Source: Candidatus Moraniibacteriota bacterium (GTDB lineage Bacteria; Patescibacteriota; Minisyncoccia; Moranbacterales; UBA11712). Taken from it: a stretch of DNA of 43,703 nucleotides. The translations under genes and the position numbers were made by a program. Where the stretch lies: contig JAPLXD010000013.1 in the NCBI GenBank assembly GCA_026396255.1, forward strand, positions 1-43,703, read 5' to 3'. Positions 18,219-28,052 of this stretch are shown here, piece by piece; position 1 is the stretch's first letter; every line of letters starts with the position of its first letter. The notes under the pieces are model-generated. The model did no database searches. It was not told the origin of the DNA and was given only the letters and a program-made list of their open reading frames with translations.

Positions 18219-19172
18219 ATGCGTCTAATCGTCAATATTCCAGCCTGGAACGAAGAAAAAACAATTGCCGGAGTGATCCACAAAATCCCCCGCCAAATTC
18301 ATGGAATCGATGAAGTGAAGATCCAGGTCATTGATGATGGCTCGTCCGACAAGACGGTCGAAGTCGCCAAAGCGGCCGGGGCGGATTTCGTCTTGAGTCA
18401 TCCGCGCAATATGGGTATCGGAGCGGCTTTCAAAACGGCCGTTGAATCGGCTCTTGAAAATGGGGCGGATATCATGGTGAATATTGATGCCGATGGCCAA
18501 TTTCCGCCAAGCGATATTCCCAAATTCACGGAACTAATAGTTAATCACAAGGCGGATATGGTGGTAGCCTCTCGCTTTGGGATCAAATCGGCCAAGAATA
18601 TGCCCTGGATAAAAAGTTTTCTCAATCGCTTCGCAGCCAATATTATTGGAAAATTTTTGCGCTATCCGATTGATGACCTCACTTGCGGCTTTCGGGCGCT
18701 TTCCCGCGAAACGATGCTGAGGCTCAATATGGCTTATCGCTTCACCTATACGCAGGAAACTATCATTGATGCTATTTCAAAAAACCTGGTTGTGAAATGG
18801 ATTCCGGTGGAGGTCCATTATTTTGACGGTCGCGAATCAAAAGTGGTGAAAAGCGTCGGAAAATTTGTCTATCAATCGTTTTTGATCATCATTCGCACTG
18901 TCCGCGACGCGCGCCCGATGGTGTTTTTCGGGATTCCGGGGGTCACACTCATCACGACGGCGGCAGCGATCGGAATCGCGTTTCTGGGATACTACTTTTC
19001 CCATTTCAAAGTTACTCCTTTCCGAACTTGGCTTTCACTGGCCGGAATCCTGTTTCTTGTTGGTCTCCAACTTCTCGTGTTCGCGCTCATCGCCGATATG
19101 ATCCGCAACAATCGGAAACTCACCGAGGAGCAGATGTATTTTTTGAAAAAGGAGAAATACAATAAAAAATGA
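18219..19172 (+). CDS. Glycosyltransferase family 2 with C-terminal TM segments
   Basis: MRLIVNIPAWNEEKTIAGVIHKIP, VIDDGSSDKTVEVA, NIDADGQFPPSDIPK, DLTCGFRALSRE. Confidence 0.93.
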   Translation: MRLIVNIPAWNEEKTIAGVIHKIPRQIHGIDEVKIQVIDDGSSDKTVEVAKAAGADFVLSHPRNMGIGAAFKTAVESALENGADIMVNIDADGQFPPSDIPKFTELIVNHKADMVVASRFGIKSAKNMPWIKSFLNRFAANIIGKFLRYPIDDLTCGFRALSRETMLRLNMAYRFTYTQETIIDAISKNLVVKWIPVEVHYFDGRESKVVKSVGKFVYQSFLIIIRTVRDARPMVFFGIPGVTLITTAAAIGIAFLGYYFSHFKVTPFRTWLSLAGILFLVGLQLLVFALIADMIRNNRKLTEEQMYFLKKEKYNKK

Positions 19173-20284
19173 AAATTCTTTTTATTTCCCGTGCATACCC
19201 ACCTATTTTTGGCGGGATCGAAAATCAGAATTATGGGATTGGCCAATCTTTGTCGGAAATTACGTCTATAAGAATTATTGCCAATGAATCAGGTAAAAAA
19301 AATCTGCCATTTTTTTTGCCTTGGGTGACGCTGAAATCTCTTTTTATTGTTCCGAGATACGATACAATTCTTCTCGGTGATGGAGTTCTTGCTCCACTCG
19401 GCGCATTTTGGAAAATATTTTATCCGAAAAAGAAATATATTTCTATTGTACATGGACTCGATATCACATTTGCACATAAAAAATCAATTTTGGGGAAAAT
19501 TTACAGAGCAGTCAATATTCCAGCGTTGAAGAAAATGGATAAATTGATAATGGTCGGAAACGAAACAATTACTGAAGCAGAAAAGATTGGGATTTTGAAA
19601 GAAAAGTGTGTTTTTATTCCGAATGGATATTATCCAGATGAGATATGCAAAAAATGCACCAGAAGCGATGCAGAAAAATTACTGGAAATGGACTTGGGCG
19701 GCAAGAAATTTATTTTCCGAGGAGGAAGATTTACAAAACACAAGGGTGTGGAGTGGTTCATCCGTAATGTGATGCTAAATTTGCCGGAAAATTATATTTT
19801 TGTTGCCGCTGGAGGAGGTATTGCGAGCAAAACTGCGGGTGATGAGAATTATTATCCAAAATGTAAGCAAGCGGTTGAGGATTTGAAAATGGAAAATAGG
19901 GTGAAACTATTGCTCAATCTCAAGAGATCAGACATAAAAACTCTTTTTAATGTTTGCGACCTGTATATTTCACCGAACATAAAAGTTCCCCGATCAATGG
20001 AAGGTTTTGGTATTACAGCAATTGAGGCCGCTGCTTGTTCAAGGGTTGTTCTAGTGTCAGATATTGAAGGTCTTAAGGACGCAATCAAGGACGGCGATAA
20101 TGGCTTTTTGGTCGAGAGCGGAGATGTGGAGGCGTGGACGAAAAAGATCAACGAACTGTTGGCTGACGACGAATTCCGAAAAAAATTTGGAGAAAAAGCA
20201 AGAGAGTACACAATTGAAAATTATAGTTGGGAGAAAATTGCCAAGAGATATCTGGAGGAAATGGAGAAAGTTGCGAAAAAATAG
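19169..20284 (+). CDS. Glycosyltransferase family 4
   Basis: MKILFISRAYPPIFGGIENQNYGIG; SPNIKVPRSMEGFGITAIEAAACSRVVLVSDIEGLKDAI; ATGA overlap. Confidence 0.92.
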   Translation: MKILFISRAYPPIFGGIENQNYGIGQSLSEITSIRIIANESGKKNLPFFLPWVTLKSLFIVPRYDTILLGDGVLAPLGAFWKIFYPKKKYISIVHGLDITFAHKKSILGKIYRAVNIPALKKMDKLIMVGNETITEAEKIGILKEKCVFIPNGYYPDEICKKCTRSDAEKLLEMDLGGKKFIFRGGRFTKHKGVEWFIRNVMLNLPENYIFVAAGGGIASKTAGDENYYPKCKQAVEDLKMENRVKLLLNLKRSDIKTLFNVCDLYISPNIKVPRSMEGFGITAIEAAACSRVVLVSDIEGLKDAIKDGDNGFLVESGDVEAWTKKINELLADDEFRKKFGEKAREYTIENYSWEKIAKRYLEEMEKVAKK

Positions 20285-20292
20285 AAATTTAT

Positions 20293-22164
20293 ATGGTTAT
20301 TGGTCTTCTAAAACTCATCCTCACCATCCCCTTTGTCCTCATCTTGCCGGGCGTGCTTTTTCAGTGGGCGATTTTCGGTTGGAAATCCGCCTTTGGCGGA
20401 AGAAAAATATCTTTTTTCGAAAAAGCGGTTTTGGCTGTGCCTTTCAGCTTGATCATAGTCGACCTGATTGTGCTGCTTCTCAACAAATTGAATATTCTCC
20501 TCAAAGGGCCGGTGCTGGTCGGAGCGATTCTGATATTTTGTCTCGTATGTTTTGCCGCATATCAGCTCAGATTTGGGAAGAAAAAAAGCAAAAAAGAAGA
20601 GGAGAGCGAACCTGACAAAACATTTGATTTTTCCACCTGGCAGGCAGTTTTTATCCTGCTGGCGCTTGTCCTCGCGATTTTCATCCGGACGGCCTATCTC
20701 TCTGACACGATCATCCCTTCAGCAACCGATTTGGGCCACCATATGTATTGGGTCCAAACGATCATCAACACGGGGCATCTCCCCAACTACGGTATGCCGG
20801 ATTTCATCATCGGAGAGCATATGGTTTTTGCCGCGGTAAATTTGATCAGCGGGATTGGAGTGATGACTGCCATGCCCGTTCTTCTCCTGCTTTTTTTCAA
20901 CATCGTCGGTATTTTCACAATCGCGATCCTGCTTGGTCGGGTCTTTGAGAGCAAAAAAATTGTGGCTATCTCATTTTTCGTGGCCGGGTCTTTGTATGCA
21001 ATCAATCCTCCGCAAGGCCGGTATGTGAGCGGCGGGGTGGTGGGAAATGTGATGGGAGACATGCTTATTCCGGTTGCAATGTATTTTTTCTATCGCGCCC
21101 TCAAGGAAAAGGATCAGATCTTTGTCGGATTGTTCATTTTTTCTTTCGCTGGTCTCTTGTATACGCATCATTTGAGCGCGTTCGTCCTGATTTTCTCAAT
21201 TGCGGCGGTTGTGATTTTGTATTTGATCCTGAATTTCAAAAACATTTTCAAAATCATCGGCGAGTGGCTAAGATTATTCTTAAAACCCTTTCCCCTTGCG
21301 CTTATATTTATTTTTGCACTGTATTTTCTGGTAATCTTCACTCCTTCGTACTTCAATCCTGCCGCTGTCGGTCAAGCAACGGGCGAGCCAACCAAGAACA
21401 CGCGGATCGGATTCAGTATCGTCCAAATTGATTCAGGCGTTGGCAGCGCGTTGCTCGTTCTGGGAGCTGCAGGGTTTCTTCTGTCACTGTTTGCTCTCAA
21501 GCGAAAAGAACTGAAGTATGCGTTCGCGTTCGGTTGGTTTTTGGTTTTATTCGTGATGACTTGGAAGCCGGGATTGCTCTATGTCAATATTCCGAGCGAC
21601 CGGGTGAGCAATTATTTGTTCCTGCCTTTGGTGCTCCTCTCCTCTTATGCACTCGTCCGGTATTTTGAGGTTTTCACCTCGGACACTTCCCGTTTTTTTT
21701 CGACTGTTTTTCTGTTCACGCTTCTGTTTTTCGTCATTACGAATGGTCTTTCGGACAGTGCGGATGTTTTCAAAGCCAAAAATCAATTCCAGGGGATTAT
21801 GGAGACTTTTCACTCGGCCGCCTATTTGGCCGCAACCGTGGATACAAACAAGGATATTATTTTGAAAGATCACGTGAACATATATGGCGATTCCTGGTAC
21901 AAATTGTTTTTTATGAAAGACTACAAGTATCCCCTCTCCCGCGGGGTGCTCATGCGCTACGCGGATCCGACAAAACCGCGCGAAACCTGCACGCGGGATA
22001 TGATCTCGAACGCGGAAAGCGATGCGGGAAAAGCTTGTTTTGCCGACACGGGGGTCAACTATGTCGCCGTGAACGCCCAAATCGAAGGCAATAGTTTTGA
22101 GAAATATCCGGACTTTTCAAAAGTTTATGGCTCGGATGGAATTTCGATTTTTAGAAAAGACTAA
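20293..22164 (+). CDS. Large polytopic membrane protein in the polysaccharide cluster (GT-C-like topology)
   Basis: About a dozen hydrophobic segments; TDLGHHMYWVQTII loop; soluble C-terminal region. Confidence 0.75.
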   Translation: MVIGLLKLILTIPFVLILPGVLFQWAIFGWKSAFGGRKISFFEKAVLAVPFSLIIVDLIVLLLNKLNILLKGPVLVGAILIFCLVCFAAYQLRFGKKKSKKEEESEPDKTFDFSTWQAVFILLALVLAIFIRTAYLSDTIIPSATDLGHHMYWVQTIINTGHLPNYGMPDFIIGEHMVFAAVNLISGIGVMTAMPVLLLLFFNIVGIFTIAILLGRVFESKKIVAISFFVAGSLYAINPPQGRYVSGGVVGNVMGDMLIPVAMYFFYRALKEKDQIFVGLFIFSFAGLLYTHHLSAFVLIFSIAAVVILYLILNFKNIFKIIGEWLRLFLKPFPLALIFIFALYFLVIFTPSYFNPAAVGQATGEPTKNTRIGFSIVQIDSGVGSALLVLGAAGFLLSLFALKRKELKYAFAFGWFLVLFVMTWKPGLLYVNIPSDRVSNYLFLPLVLLSSYALVRYFEVFTSDTSRFFSTVFLFTLLFFVITNGLSDSADVFKAKNQFQGIMETFHSAAYLAATVDTNKDIILKDHVNIYGDSWYKLFFMKDYKYPLSRGVLMRYADPTKPRETCTRDMISNAESDAGKACFADTGVNYVAVNAQIEGNSFEKYPDFSKVYGSDGISIFRKD

Positions 22165-22167
22165 ACT

Positions 22168-22533
22168 ATGTCATCCAAAATAATCATCATCGCCGTCGCC
22201 ATTCTTCTCATCATCAGCTTCTCGGTGCTTTTTGTGATTGAAACCAAAAATCACAACTATGATTACAACAAAACCTGGAGCGTGGCGTATTTTGAAAATC
22301 CGCGGGACAACTCACTCGATTTCGCAATCGAAAATCACGAGGGTGTGGCGGCGGAATATGGCTACAAGATTTTTGTGGGCGACGACAAAGTGATTGATGA
22401 GAAAGTTGAAATCAATGCCGGCGCCAAACAACAAATCTCGCCGGTGATCCCGAGCGAGCGCTTGAGCGGCAACAAAGTTTTGATCGAAGTAAACTATAAA
22501 AGTAAGGATTATAAGATATATAAGAGTTTATAA
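22168..22533 (+). CDS. Small membrane-anchored protein of unknown function
   Basis: Single N-terminal TM plus a beta-rich domain; sits between the membrane protein and a GT4 with 0-3 nt spacing. Confidence 0.7.
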   Translation: MSSKIIIIAVAILLIISFSVLFVIETKNHNYDYNKTWSVAYFENPRDNSLDFAIENHEGVAAEYGYKIFVGDDKVIDEKVEINAGAKQQISPVIPSERLSGNKVLIEVNYKSKDYKIYKSL

Positions 22534-23784
22534 ATGAAACGCATTTTATTGCTTACCCGGCCGATTTGCCCGCCATGGGATGAGGGGTCGAAAAATTTCG
22601 CTTACACCCTCGCCAAATACGCGGGTGATGTTGAGGTCCATCTTTTGACATATCCGGGGTGTGGAGCCTCAGATACTGCCTGGATTTTCAATCTTCAAAA
22701 TGTCGTCTGCCACGACATTTATACCTCATCAAAATGGGATTGGTCGCAAAAGATCCGGGCCTATATTTTTTTGGCCAAAGAATTTTTTTTGAAAGGCGGA
22801 AGGAAATACGACATTTTGCATTCTTTTTTCACTCCGACAAGGCTGAACTCTTTCGCGCTGAAGCTGTGTTTGAGAAACACAAAAACAAAAACCATCCAAA
22901 CACTGGCGACATTGCGGGATGATTTGTACGGCGCGGAAAGATTGAAAAAAATCATTCACGCGGATTTCGTCATCACCTATTCTGACTATGCGAAGGAAAA
23001 ACTGGAGAAAATTGGATTTCGGAAGATAAAAAGAATTTATCCGGGAATCGATATAAAAAAATACTCTCCTACTCCGAAAGACAGGGCATACTTGAAAAGA
23101 TATGAAACGGGCGAAGATGATTTTGTGATCAATTATACCGGTGAATATGTGCGGCTTGGAGACATGGATGATATCGTCAATGCATTTATAGATTTAACTC
23201 GTTTTGCCATCCCGGGCTTGATCCGGGATCCAGAAAATAAATTTGGCGCAGAGAAACTGGATTCCCGCTGGAGTTTATCCCGCACCGGGATGCGGGGCGG
23301 GAATGACAAGAACAGGAAATTTAAATTACATTTAGCGGTGCGGGTGAAAAATGAAAAAGATGCGCAAAAAAAGCGAGAAATTATTGCGAAACTGAAAAAA
23401 GAAGGCGTTTTAGACAGAGTAGCCTTTATTGACGATTGCAGTTATGTGATGGAAGACGTATTCAATCTTTGCGATATCTCCATTTTTCCGGCGCGGACGA
23501 TGGCCGGGAAGTTTGATATTCCTCTGGCCGTCATTGAAGCGATGGCTTGCGGCAAGCCCGTGATCGCGTCCAATCTCGAAAGGCTCAAATATTTCCTAAA
23601 CAACGAAAACAGCATCTTGGTTCCGCCCGGAAACCGCGAAGCCCTCAAAGAAAATATTTTGTATTTGTATAATAATCCCGAGAAAAGAAACGATCTGGCG
23701 CGGCGTGGCATTGATTTTGTCCGCGCGAATTTCGATATAGCGAAAATAGTGAAAGAGTATGAAGAGGTGTATGCAAAATTATGA
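22534..23784 (+). CDS. Glycosyltransferase family 4 with repeat-encoded insertion
   Basis: MKRILLLTRPICPPWDEGSKNFAYTLAKYAG; IFPARTMAGKFDIPLAVIEAMACGKPVIASNLERLK. Confidence 0.92.
   Translation: MKRILLLTRPICPPWDEGSKNFAYTLAKYAGDVEVHLLTYPGCGASDTAWIFNLQNVVCHDIYTSSKWDWSQKIRAYIFLAKEFFLKGGRKYDILHSFFTPTRLNSFALKLCLRNTKTKTIQTLATLRDDLYGAERLKKIIHADFVITYSDYAKEKLEKIGFRKIKRIYPGIDIKKYSPTPKDRAYLKRYETGEDDFVINYTGEYVRLGDMDDIVNAFIDLTRFAIPGLIRDPENKFGAEKLDSRWSLSRTGMRGGNDKNRKFKLHLAVRVKNEKDAQKKREIIAKLKKEGVLDRVAFIDDCSYVMEDVFNLCDISIFPARTMAGKFDIPLAVIEAMACGKPVIASNLERLKYFLNNENSILVPPGNREALKENILYLYNNPEKRNDLARRGIDFVRANFDIAKIVKEYEEVYAKL
23205..23308. repeat. REP-like palindromic element inserted in frame in the GT4 gene
   Basis: tgccatcccgggcttgatccgggatccag...ctggattcccgctgg...cgggatgcggggcgggaatgaca; terminal inverted ends tgccatcccg/cgggaatgaca. 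Confidence 0.9.
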
Positions 23785-25274
23785 ACATTGAATCCCTATC
23801 CGCCCACAAAAAGAAATTCCAGACGGACAAAATGAAAGTTCCGGCGATTTTTTTCATGAGCGAAGAATTGCTTCCGCAGGATGAAACATATAGAAAATTG
23901 GAAGACGTGGCGTCCAATCCGGACATTCTTTTTCACAATTTGGCGGCTATGCCCGACGTCTGCTCAAAACCCGGCCGGAAAAACGCGTCCGGAACGGTGG
24001 TTGCTTCCGAGGGTTTTATTCTTCCCCAGGTCAACGATTCCGACCCCAACTGCGGTATGCGCCTTTTGAAGACGAATCTCACAGAAGAGAATTTTTCGCT
24101 TGTTGAAATTGATAAACTTTTTCAAAAATTGGTGCAAACGGTTCCCACCAAAAAATTTGTCGGTACAAAGGTTCCTTTCAACGTCGTCGTCGACATATGC
24201 CGGAAAGGAACACGAGCCATTGTTGATCATCTGGGGATCAAAACCAAAAACGAATTGGAAAATACCCAAAACGGCGGAAATTTTTTTGAGCATGAAGTGA
24301 CGCGGCAGGATATTTTCGATGTTGTTCCAAAGTTTTATCTGTTTTTTGCCAAATACCGTCTGGGCATCATTGGCGCGGCCGGAAACCATTTTCTGGATCT
24401 AATGAAAGTGACTGATCTTGTCGACCCCCAAGTGGCTGAAATTTTCGGATTGAAGAAAGGACAATATCTCTTTATGATCCATACCGGCTCTGGTATCTTG
24501 GGACAATACACGATGTACACCCACACCGCCAAAAAACGGGAGCATTTGTCCCAATCGCTAATGGTGAGTTTGGGAAAATTGACATTTGGCTCAAGAAAAA
24601 AAGATGTTTATCGGGAAATGCAAAAGAAAATAAGAAACCATATGCAGGGCGACGAGTCCCTTCTCAAATATGATGCCAATGGTCCGGACGGCGAAATGTA
24701 TATGAATGCCCGGGCTGCCGCTTCCAATTTTGGAACCGCCAATAGGGCGGTGATCACTCACAATATTTCCGAGACGATCAAAAAGTTGTTTGACCGTGAT
24801 CCGGAGATGGATTTGATTTATGATATGCCCCATATTTCCATATCCAAAGAAAATCATTTTGGGCGCGATGTTTTTGTCCATCGCAGCAATGCTTCGCGCG
24901 CCTTTGGACCGGCAAAAATGACTGATCATCCGGTTTACAAAAAAACCGGAGAACCGGTATTTATCCCCTCTTCCATGTCGACGGATGCGTATATTGGCGT
25001 GGGAACGGACAAAAATGAGGACAGTTTCTTTTCCGCTCCGCACGGCACCGGAAAGGGCAAGAACGAAAAAGAAAAATCCATCACCAGCAAAAATGAATTA
25101 TTCGCCAAGATGGAAAATAAGGGCGTGCGGCTTTATAACGCCAAGTCATCGATAGTTGTCAACCAAGATTCTGCCCGCTACAAGGACATTGACAAGGTCA
25201 TGGCTGGTGTCGAAACCAACGGCATCGCCCATGTGGTGGCCAAAATGAAACCAGTGGCGGTTTTAATGTACTAG
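23781..25274 (+). CDS. RtcB-family protein (divergent RNA ligase homologue)
   Basis: SDPNCGMRLL, AAGNHFLDL, MIHTGSGILGQY, DMPHISISKENHFG, VHRSNASRAFGPAKM, IPSSMSTDAYIGVG, APHGTGKGK, YKDIDKVMAGVE align with RtcB motifs. Confidence 0.88.
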   Translation: MNIESLSAHKKKFQTDKMKVPAIFFMSEELLPQDETYRKLEDVASNPDILFHNLAAMPDVCSKPGRKNASGTVVASEGFILPQVNDSDPNCGMRLLKTNLTEENFSLVEIDKLFQKLVQTVPTKKFVGTKVPFNVVVDICRKGTRAIVDHLGIKTKNELENTQNGGNFFEHEVTRQDIFDVVPKFYLFFAKYRLGIIGAAGNHFLDLMKVTDLVDPQVAEIFGLKKGQYLFMIHTGSGILGQYTMYTHTAKKREHLSQSLMVSLGKLTFGSRKKDVYREMQKKIRNHMQGDESLLKYDANGPDGEMYMNARAAASNFGTANRAVITHNISETIKKLFDRDPEMDLIYDMPHISISKENHFGRDVFVHRSNASRAFGPAKMTDHPVYKKTGEPVFIPSSMSTDAYIGVGTDKNEDSFFSAPHGTGKGKNEKEKSITSKNELFAKMENKGVRLYNAKSSIVVNQDSARYKDIDKVMAGVETNGIAHVVAKMKPVAVLMY

Positions 25275-25283
25275 TTTTGTAAA

Positions 25284-25880
25284 GTGAAACTAATCACCCT
25301 CTCCGGACTCGACGGTTCGGGAAAATCGACACAAATTGAACTTCTAAAGAATTATCTCAAGTCTCGAGATAAGACTTTTTTCTATTTCCACGCGGTGGAT
25401 TTTTCCATTGGAAATAAGATATTAACGCGAGGAAAAAATCCCCCTCAATCCCCCTTTTTTAAAGGGGGAGGTTTCAGTGGCGTCATAAAAGCCAGCTGGT
25501 TTCAGATTCAATTGCGGAAAATTGCCTTAGGCATTGATATCTGTAGATTTGGAAAATTACTTAAGAAAACAAAAGTCGACTATATAATTTCTGATAGATA
25601 TTTTTATGATAGTGTAGTGAATATAGATTTTCTGTTGGGAAACAATACCAAATTATTTTTTGAAAAATATATTCCCAAACCGGACTTTGCTTTCTATATC
25701 AATGTAAATCCGGAAATAATCATGAGGCGTGAGCGTAAACCGGATCAGGGAATGGAATACTTGGTGGCAAAAGAAAGGATATTTAAAGAAAAAATAAAAG
25801 ATTGGAATATGATTGTGCTTGATGGCGAAAAAAATAAAGACGAGATATTCAATGAACTAAAATCAAAAATCAATGTCTAA
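25284..25880 (+). CDS. Thymidylate kinase-like P-loop kinase (GTG start) with repeat insertion
   Basis: LITLSGLDGSGKSTQIELLKNYL; DYIISDRYFYDSVVN; RRERKPDQGMEYL. Confidence 0.88.
   Translation: MKLITLSGLDGSGKSTQIELLKNYLKSRDKTFFYFHAVDFSIGNKILTRGKNPPQSPFFKGGGFSGVIKASWFQIQLRKIALGIDICRFGKLLKKTKVDYIISDRYFYDSVVNIDFLLGNNTKLFFEKYIPKPDFAFYINVNPEIIMRRERKPDQGMEYLVAKERIFKEKIKDWNMIVLDGEKNKDEIFNELKSKINV
25437..25474. repeat. NPPQSPFFKGG-type palindromic repeat in frame in the kinase
   Basis: aatccccctcaatcccccttttttaaagggggaggttt encoding KNPPQSPFFKGGGF. Confidence 0.9.
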
Positions 25881-27369
25881 ATTTCTTGTAAAATCATTTT
25901 TCTGGGTCACTCTTTCGGAGGTGATTTATAATCTCTCGGCTTATGTCATTCATTCCGGCATGGGTCGGATTTTGGGACCGGCGGAATACGGACGCTACGG
26001 TATTGTTGTCACGCTCACAACGATGATCGTGGTTTTGATTGGCCAAGGCGTGCCGACAGCAATGGCGAAATATCTCGGAGAAATATATGACACGAAACCG
26101 GGACTGGTTCCGATCATCAAAAAGCAAACCGTGAAAATTCAGTTTGTTTTGATCGGTGCCGTGACAGTCATTTTCTTCTTCCTCGCTCCGGTGATTTCTC
26201 TCATCCTCCACGACAAGACGCTCACTCCTCTTTTCCAGATTTCAACGCTCGTGATCCCGGCCTTTGCTCTCGCTTCTTTCTATTTCTACTATTACACCGG
26301 TCTTCACGAATTCAAAACCCAGGCTTGGCTCAAAACTTCGCGGGCTTTTTTCCGGATACTTTTCATCCTGGGGCTGGCTTTGCTCTTGAGATCATATGGT
26401 TACGCGCTTCAGGGCGCGCTGGTTGGGTATATCTTGGCTCCCCTCTCCATTTTCTTCGAAGCCAATCTGCTGGACAAATTCAAAAAAGTGAAAGCCGAAG
26501 GGTTTTTCGACTGGCGAAAACTTTTGCACTATGCCTGGCCGATGACGCTTTTTCTCATCGCCTATGAATTTTTGATCACGATCGATCTCTATCTCGTGAA
26601 AGGAATTTTGAGGGACGACACTCTGACGGGGCTATACAACGGCGCCATCACTGTCGGTCGCATCCCGTATTTTTTGTTCTATGCTCTAACTATCATCATC
26701 CTCCCCGCCGTTTCAAAATCAACCTCAAGCAACAACCATGCTGAGACCAAGAAATTGATTGGGCAATCTTTGCGGCTGATGGTGATGTTTCTTCTGCCGA
26801 TTGCAATTTTGATGGCTGTCTATTCCCAGCCGATTTTGCAAATATTCTATGGCAAGAAATTCCTGGGTGCGGCCGGCCCGATGTCAATTTTGATGAGCGG
26901 GGTGACATTTCTCACGATCTTCTATGTCATGGCCTTTGCCTTGAACGGCGCGGGGAAAGTGAAAGCTCCGATGTATATTTCATTCGCTGGACTCGCAACA
27001 AACATCGTCTTGAGTTATTTTTTCATTCACCAATACGGCCTTTCCGGCGCAGCCGTGGCTACTTCAATCACTTCTTTTGTCGCGATGGTGCTGGTTCTTG
27101 CCTATTCTTATAATTTCTTCGGCTATTTGTTTAAGCTTTCCAGTTTTTTGAAGATCATTATTGCTTCGGCCATCATGTATTTTTCTTCGACATTTTTTCC
27201 CGGCGGGCATTATGCTTTCATCTTCTGGTCAGCGATATTATTCGCGATCTATATTGCGATCCTTTTCGCTTTCCGCGAATTCGGTTCGTCTGACCTTGAA
27301 CTCGTGAAACAGCTATTGCAAAAGAAAAAAATAAAAACCGCCGCCGACGTGGAAGAAGAGGCTTTATAG
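25873..27369 (+). CDS. Polysaccharide flippase (Wzx/MVF superfamily)
   Basis: Polytopic ORF; SFFWVTLSEVIYNLSAYVIHSGMGRILGPAEYGRYGIVVTL...AMAKYLGE. Confidence 0.92.
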   Translation: MSKFLVKSFFWVTLSEVIYNLSAYVIHSGMGRILGPAEYGRYGIVVTLTTMIVVLIGQGVPTAMAKYLGEIYDTKPGLVPIIKKQTVKIQFVLIGAVTVIFFFLAPVISLILHDKTLTPLFQISTLVIPAFALASFYFYYYTGLHEFKTQAWLKTSRAFFRILFILGLALLLRSYGYALQGALVGYILAPLSIFFEANLLDKFKKVKAEGFFDWRKLLHYAWPMTLFLIAYEFLITIDLYLVKGILRDDTLTGLYNGAITVGRIPYFLFYALTIIILPAVSKSTSSNNHAETKKLIGQSLRLMVMFLLPIAILMAVYSQPILQIFYGKKFLGAAGPMSILMSGVTFLTIFYVMAFALNGAGKVKAPMYISFAGLATNIVLSYFFIHQYGLSGAAVATSITSFVAMVLVLAYSYNFFGYLFKLSSFLKIIIASAIMYFSSTFFPGGHYAFIFWSAILFAIYIAILFAFREFGSSDLELVKQLLQKKKIKTAADVEEEAL

Positions 27370-27401
27370 AAATAAAAAGCTCCCCCAAGGAGGAGCTGTG
27401 T

Positions 27402-27479
27402 GCAGGAGCAGGGTTGTACCCTGGTCCTTTTTTTCATTTTCTCGCCAACATGCGGAGCAAGGTACAACCTTGCTCCTGC
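27402..27479. repeat. REPIN-like double-hairpin repeat, copy A
   Basis: gcaggagcagggttgtaccctggtcc-(14 nt)-tcgccaacatgcggagcaaggtacaaccttgctcctgc; inverted copy at 35463-35541. Confidence 0.92.
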
Positions 27480-27504
27480 TGGAGTCTAGATTAAACATCG
27501 CGCT

Positions 27505-27960
27505 TTATTTCTGCCAAGCTCGTTTATTAAAGTTCGATGGAAAGTTCCAATAGGGACTGAGATACATTCGATCTTTATCGAATGCAGCGATCGATATTCT
27601 TGCGACGAAGGCGACAAGTAGAGATAAGAAGATTAGTTTAAACGCTTCGTCAGTATCGCCGATTCTAAATCGGTAGGCCGTTAGAAATTCAATCCAGGGT
27701 GCAACAAGAAATGAGATTAGAGTTAAATAATAAGCGGTTCCCGTGCAATGGTCATATGTAATGCCTATTGCAAATATGGCCATTATGTAGCCCAATAGCA
27801 GGATCCACCCACCCATCCCTTTCCATCCAGGATGTGCAATTGCATACAAAGCTGCTTCTTCCGAAAGTATCCATGGTAAATAGATTAAAGCAGCGCCGAT
27901 CGAGAGATAGATCAAAACTTCCATTGCTATCCAGGAAATTCGTTTAAATTTTTCCATCAC
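27505..27960 (-). CDS. Hypothetical multi-TM membrane protein
   Basis: 151-aa ORF with several hydrophobic segments. Confidence 0.65.
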   Translation of the reverse strand: MMEKFKRISWIAMEVLIYLSIGAALIYLPWILSEEAALYAIAHPGWKGMGGWILLLGYIMAIFAIGITYDHCTGTAYYLTLISFLVAPWIEFLTAYRFRIGDTDEAFKLIFLSLLVAFVARISIAAFDKDRMYLSPYWNFPSNFNKRAWQK

Positions 27961-28052
27961 TTTGCCTCCCTTTAGATGGCAGCTTTTTTAGCTGAAAAGT
28001 GCTATTTCTTTTAGTTGTTATATAGCATTCTTATAACAAAGCGTCAATCTAT

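Noticed and set aside
27378-27397. AGCTCC...GGAGCT hairpin after the flippase gene
   Set aside because: Short imperfect stem without a T-tract; probably an ordinary 3' structure next to the REPIN-like repeat.
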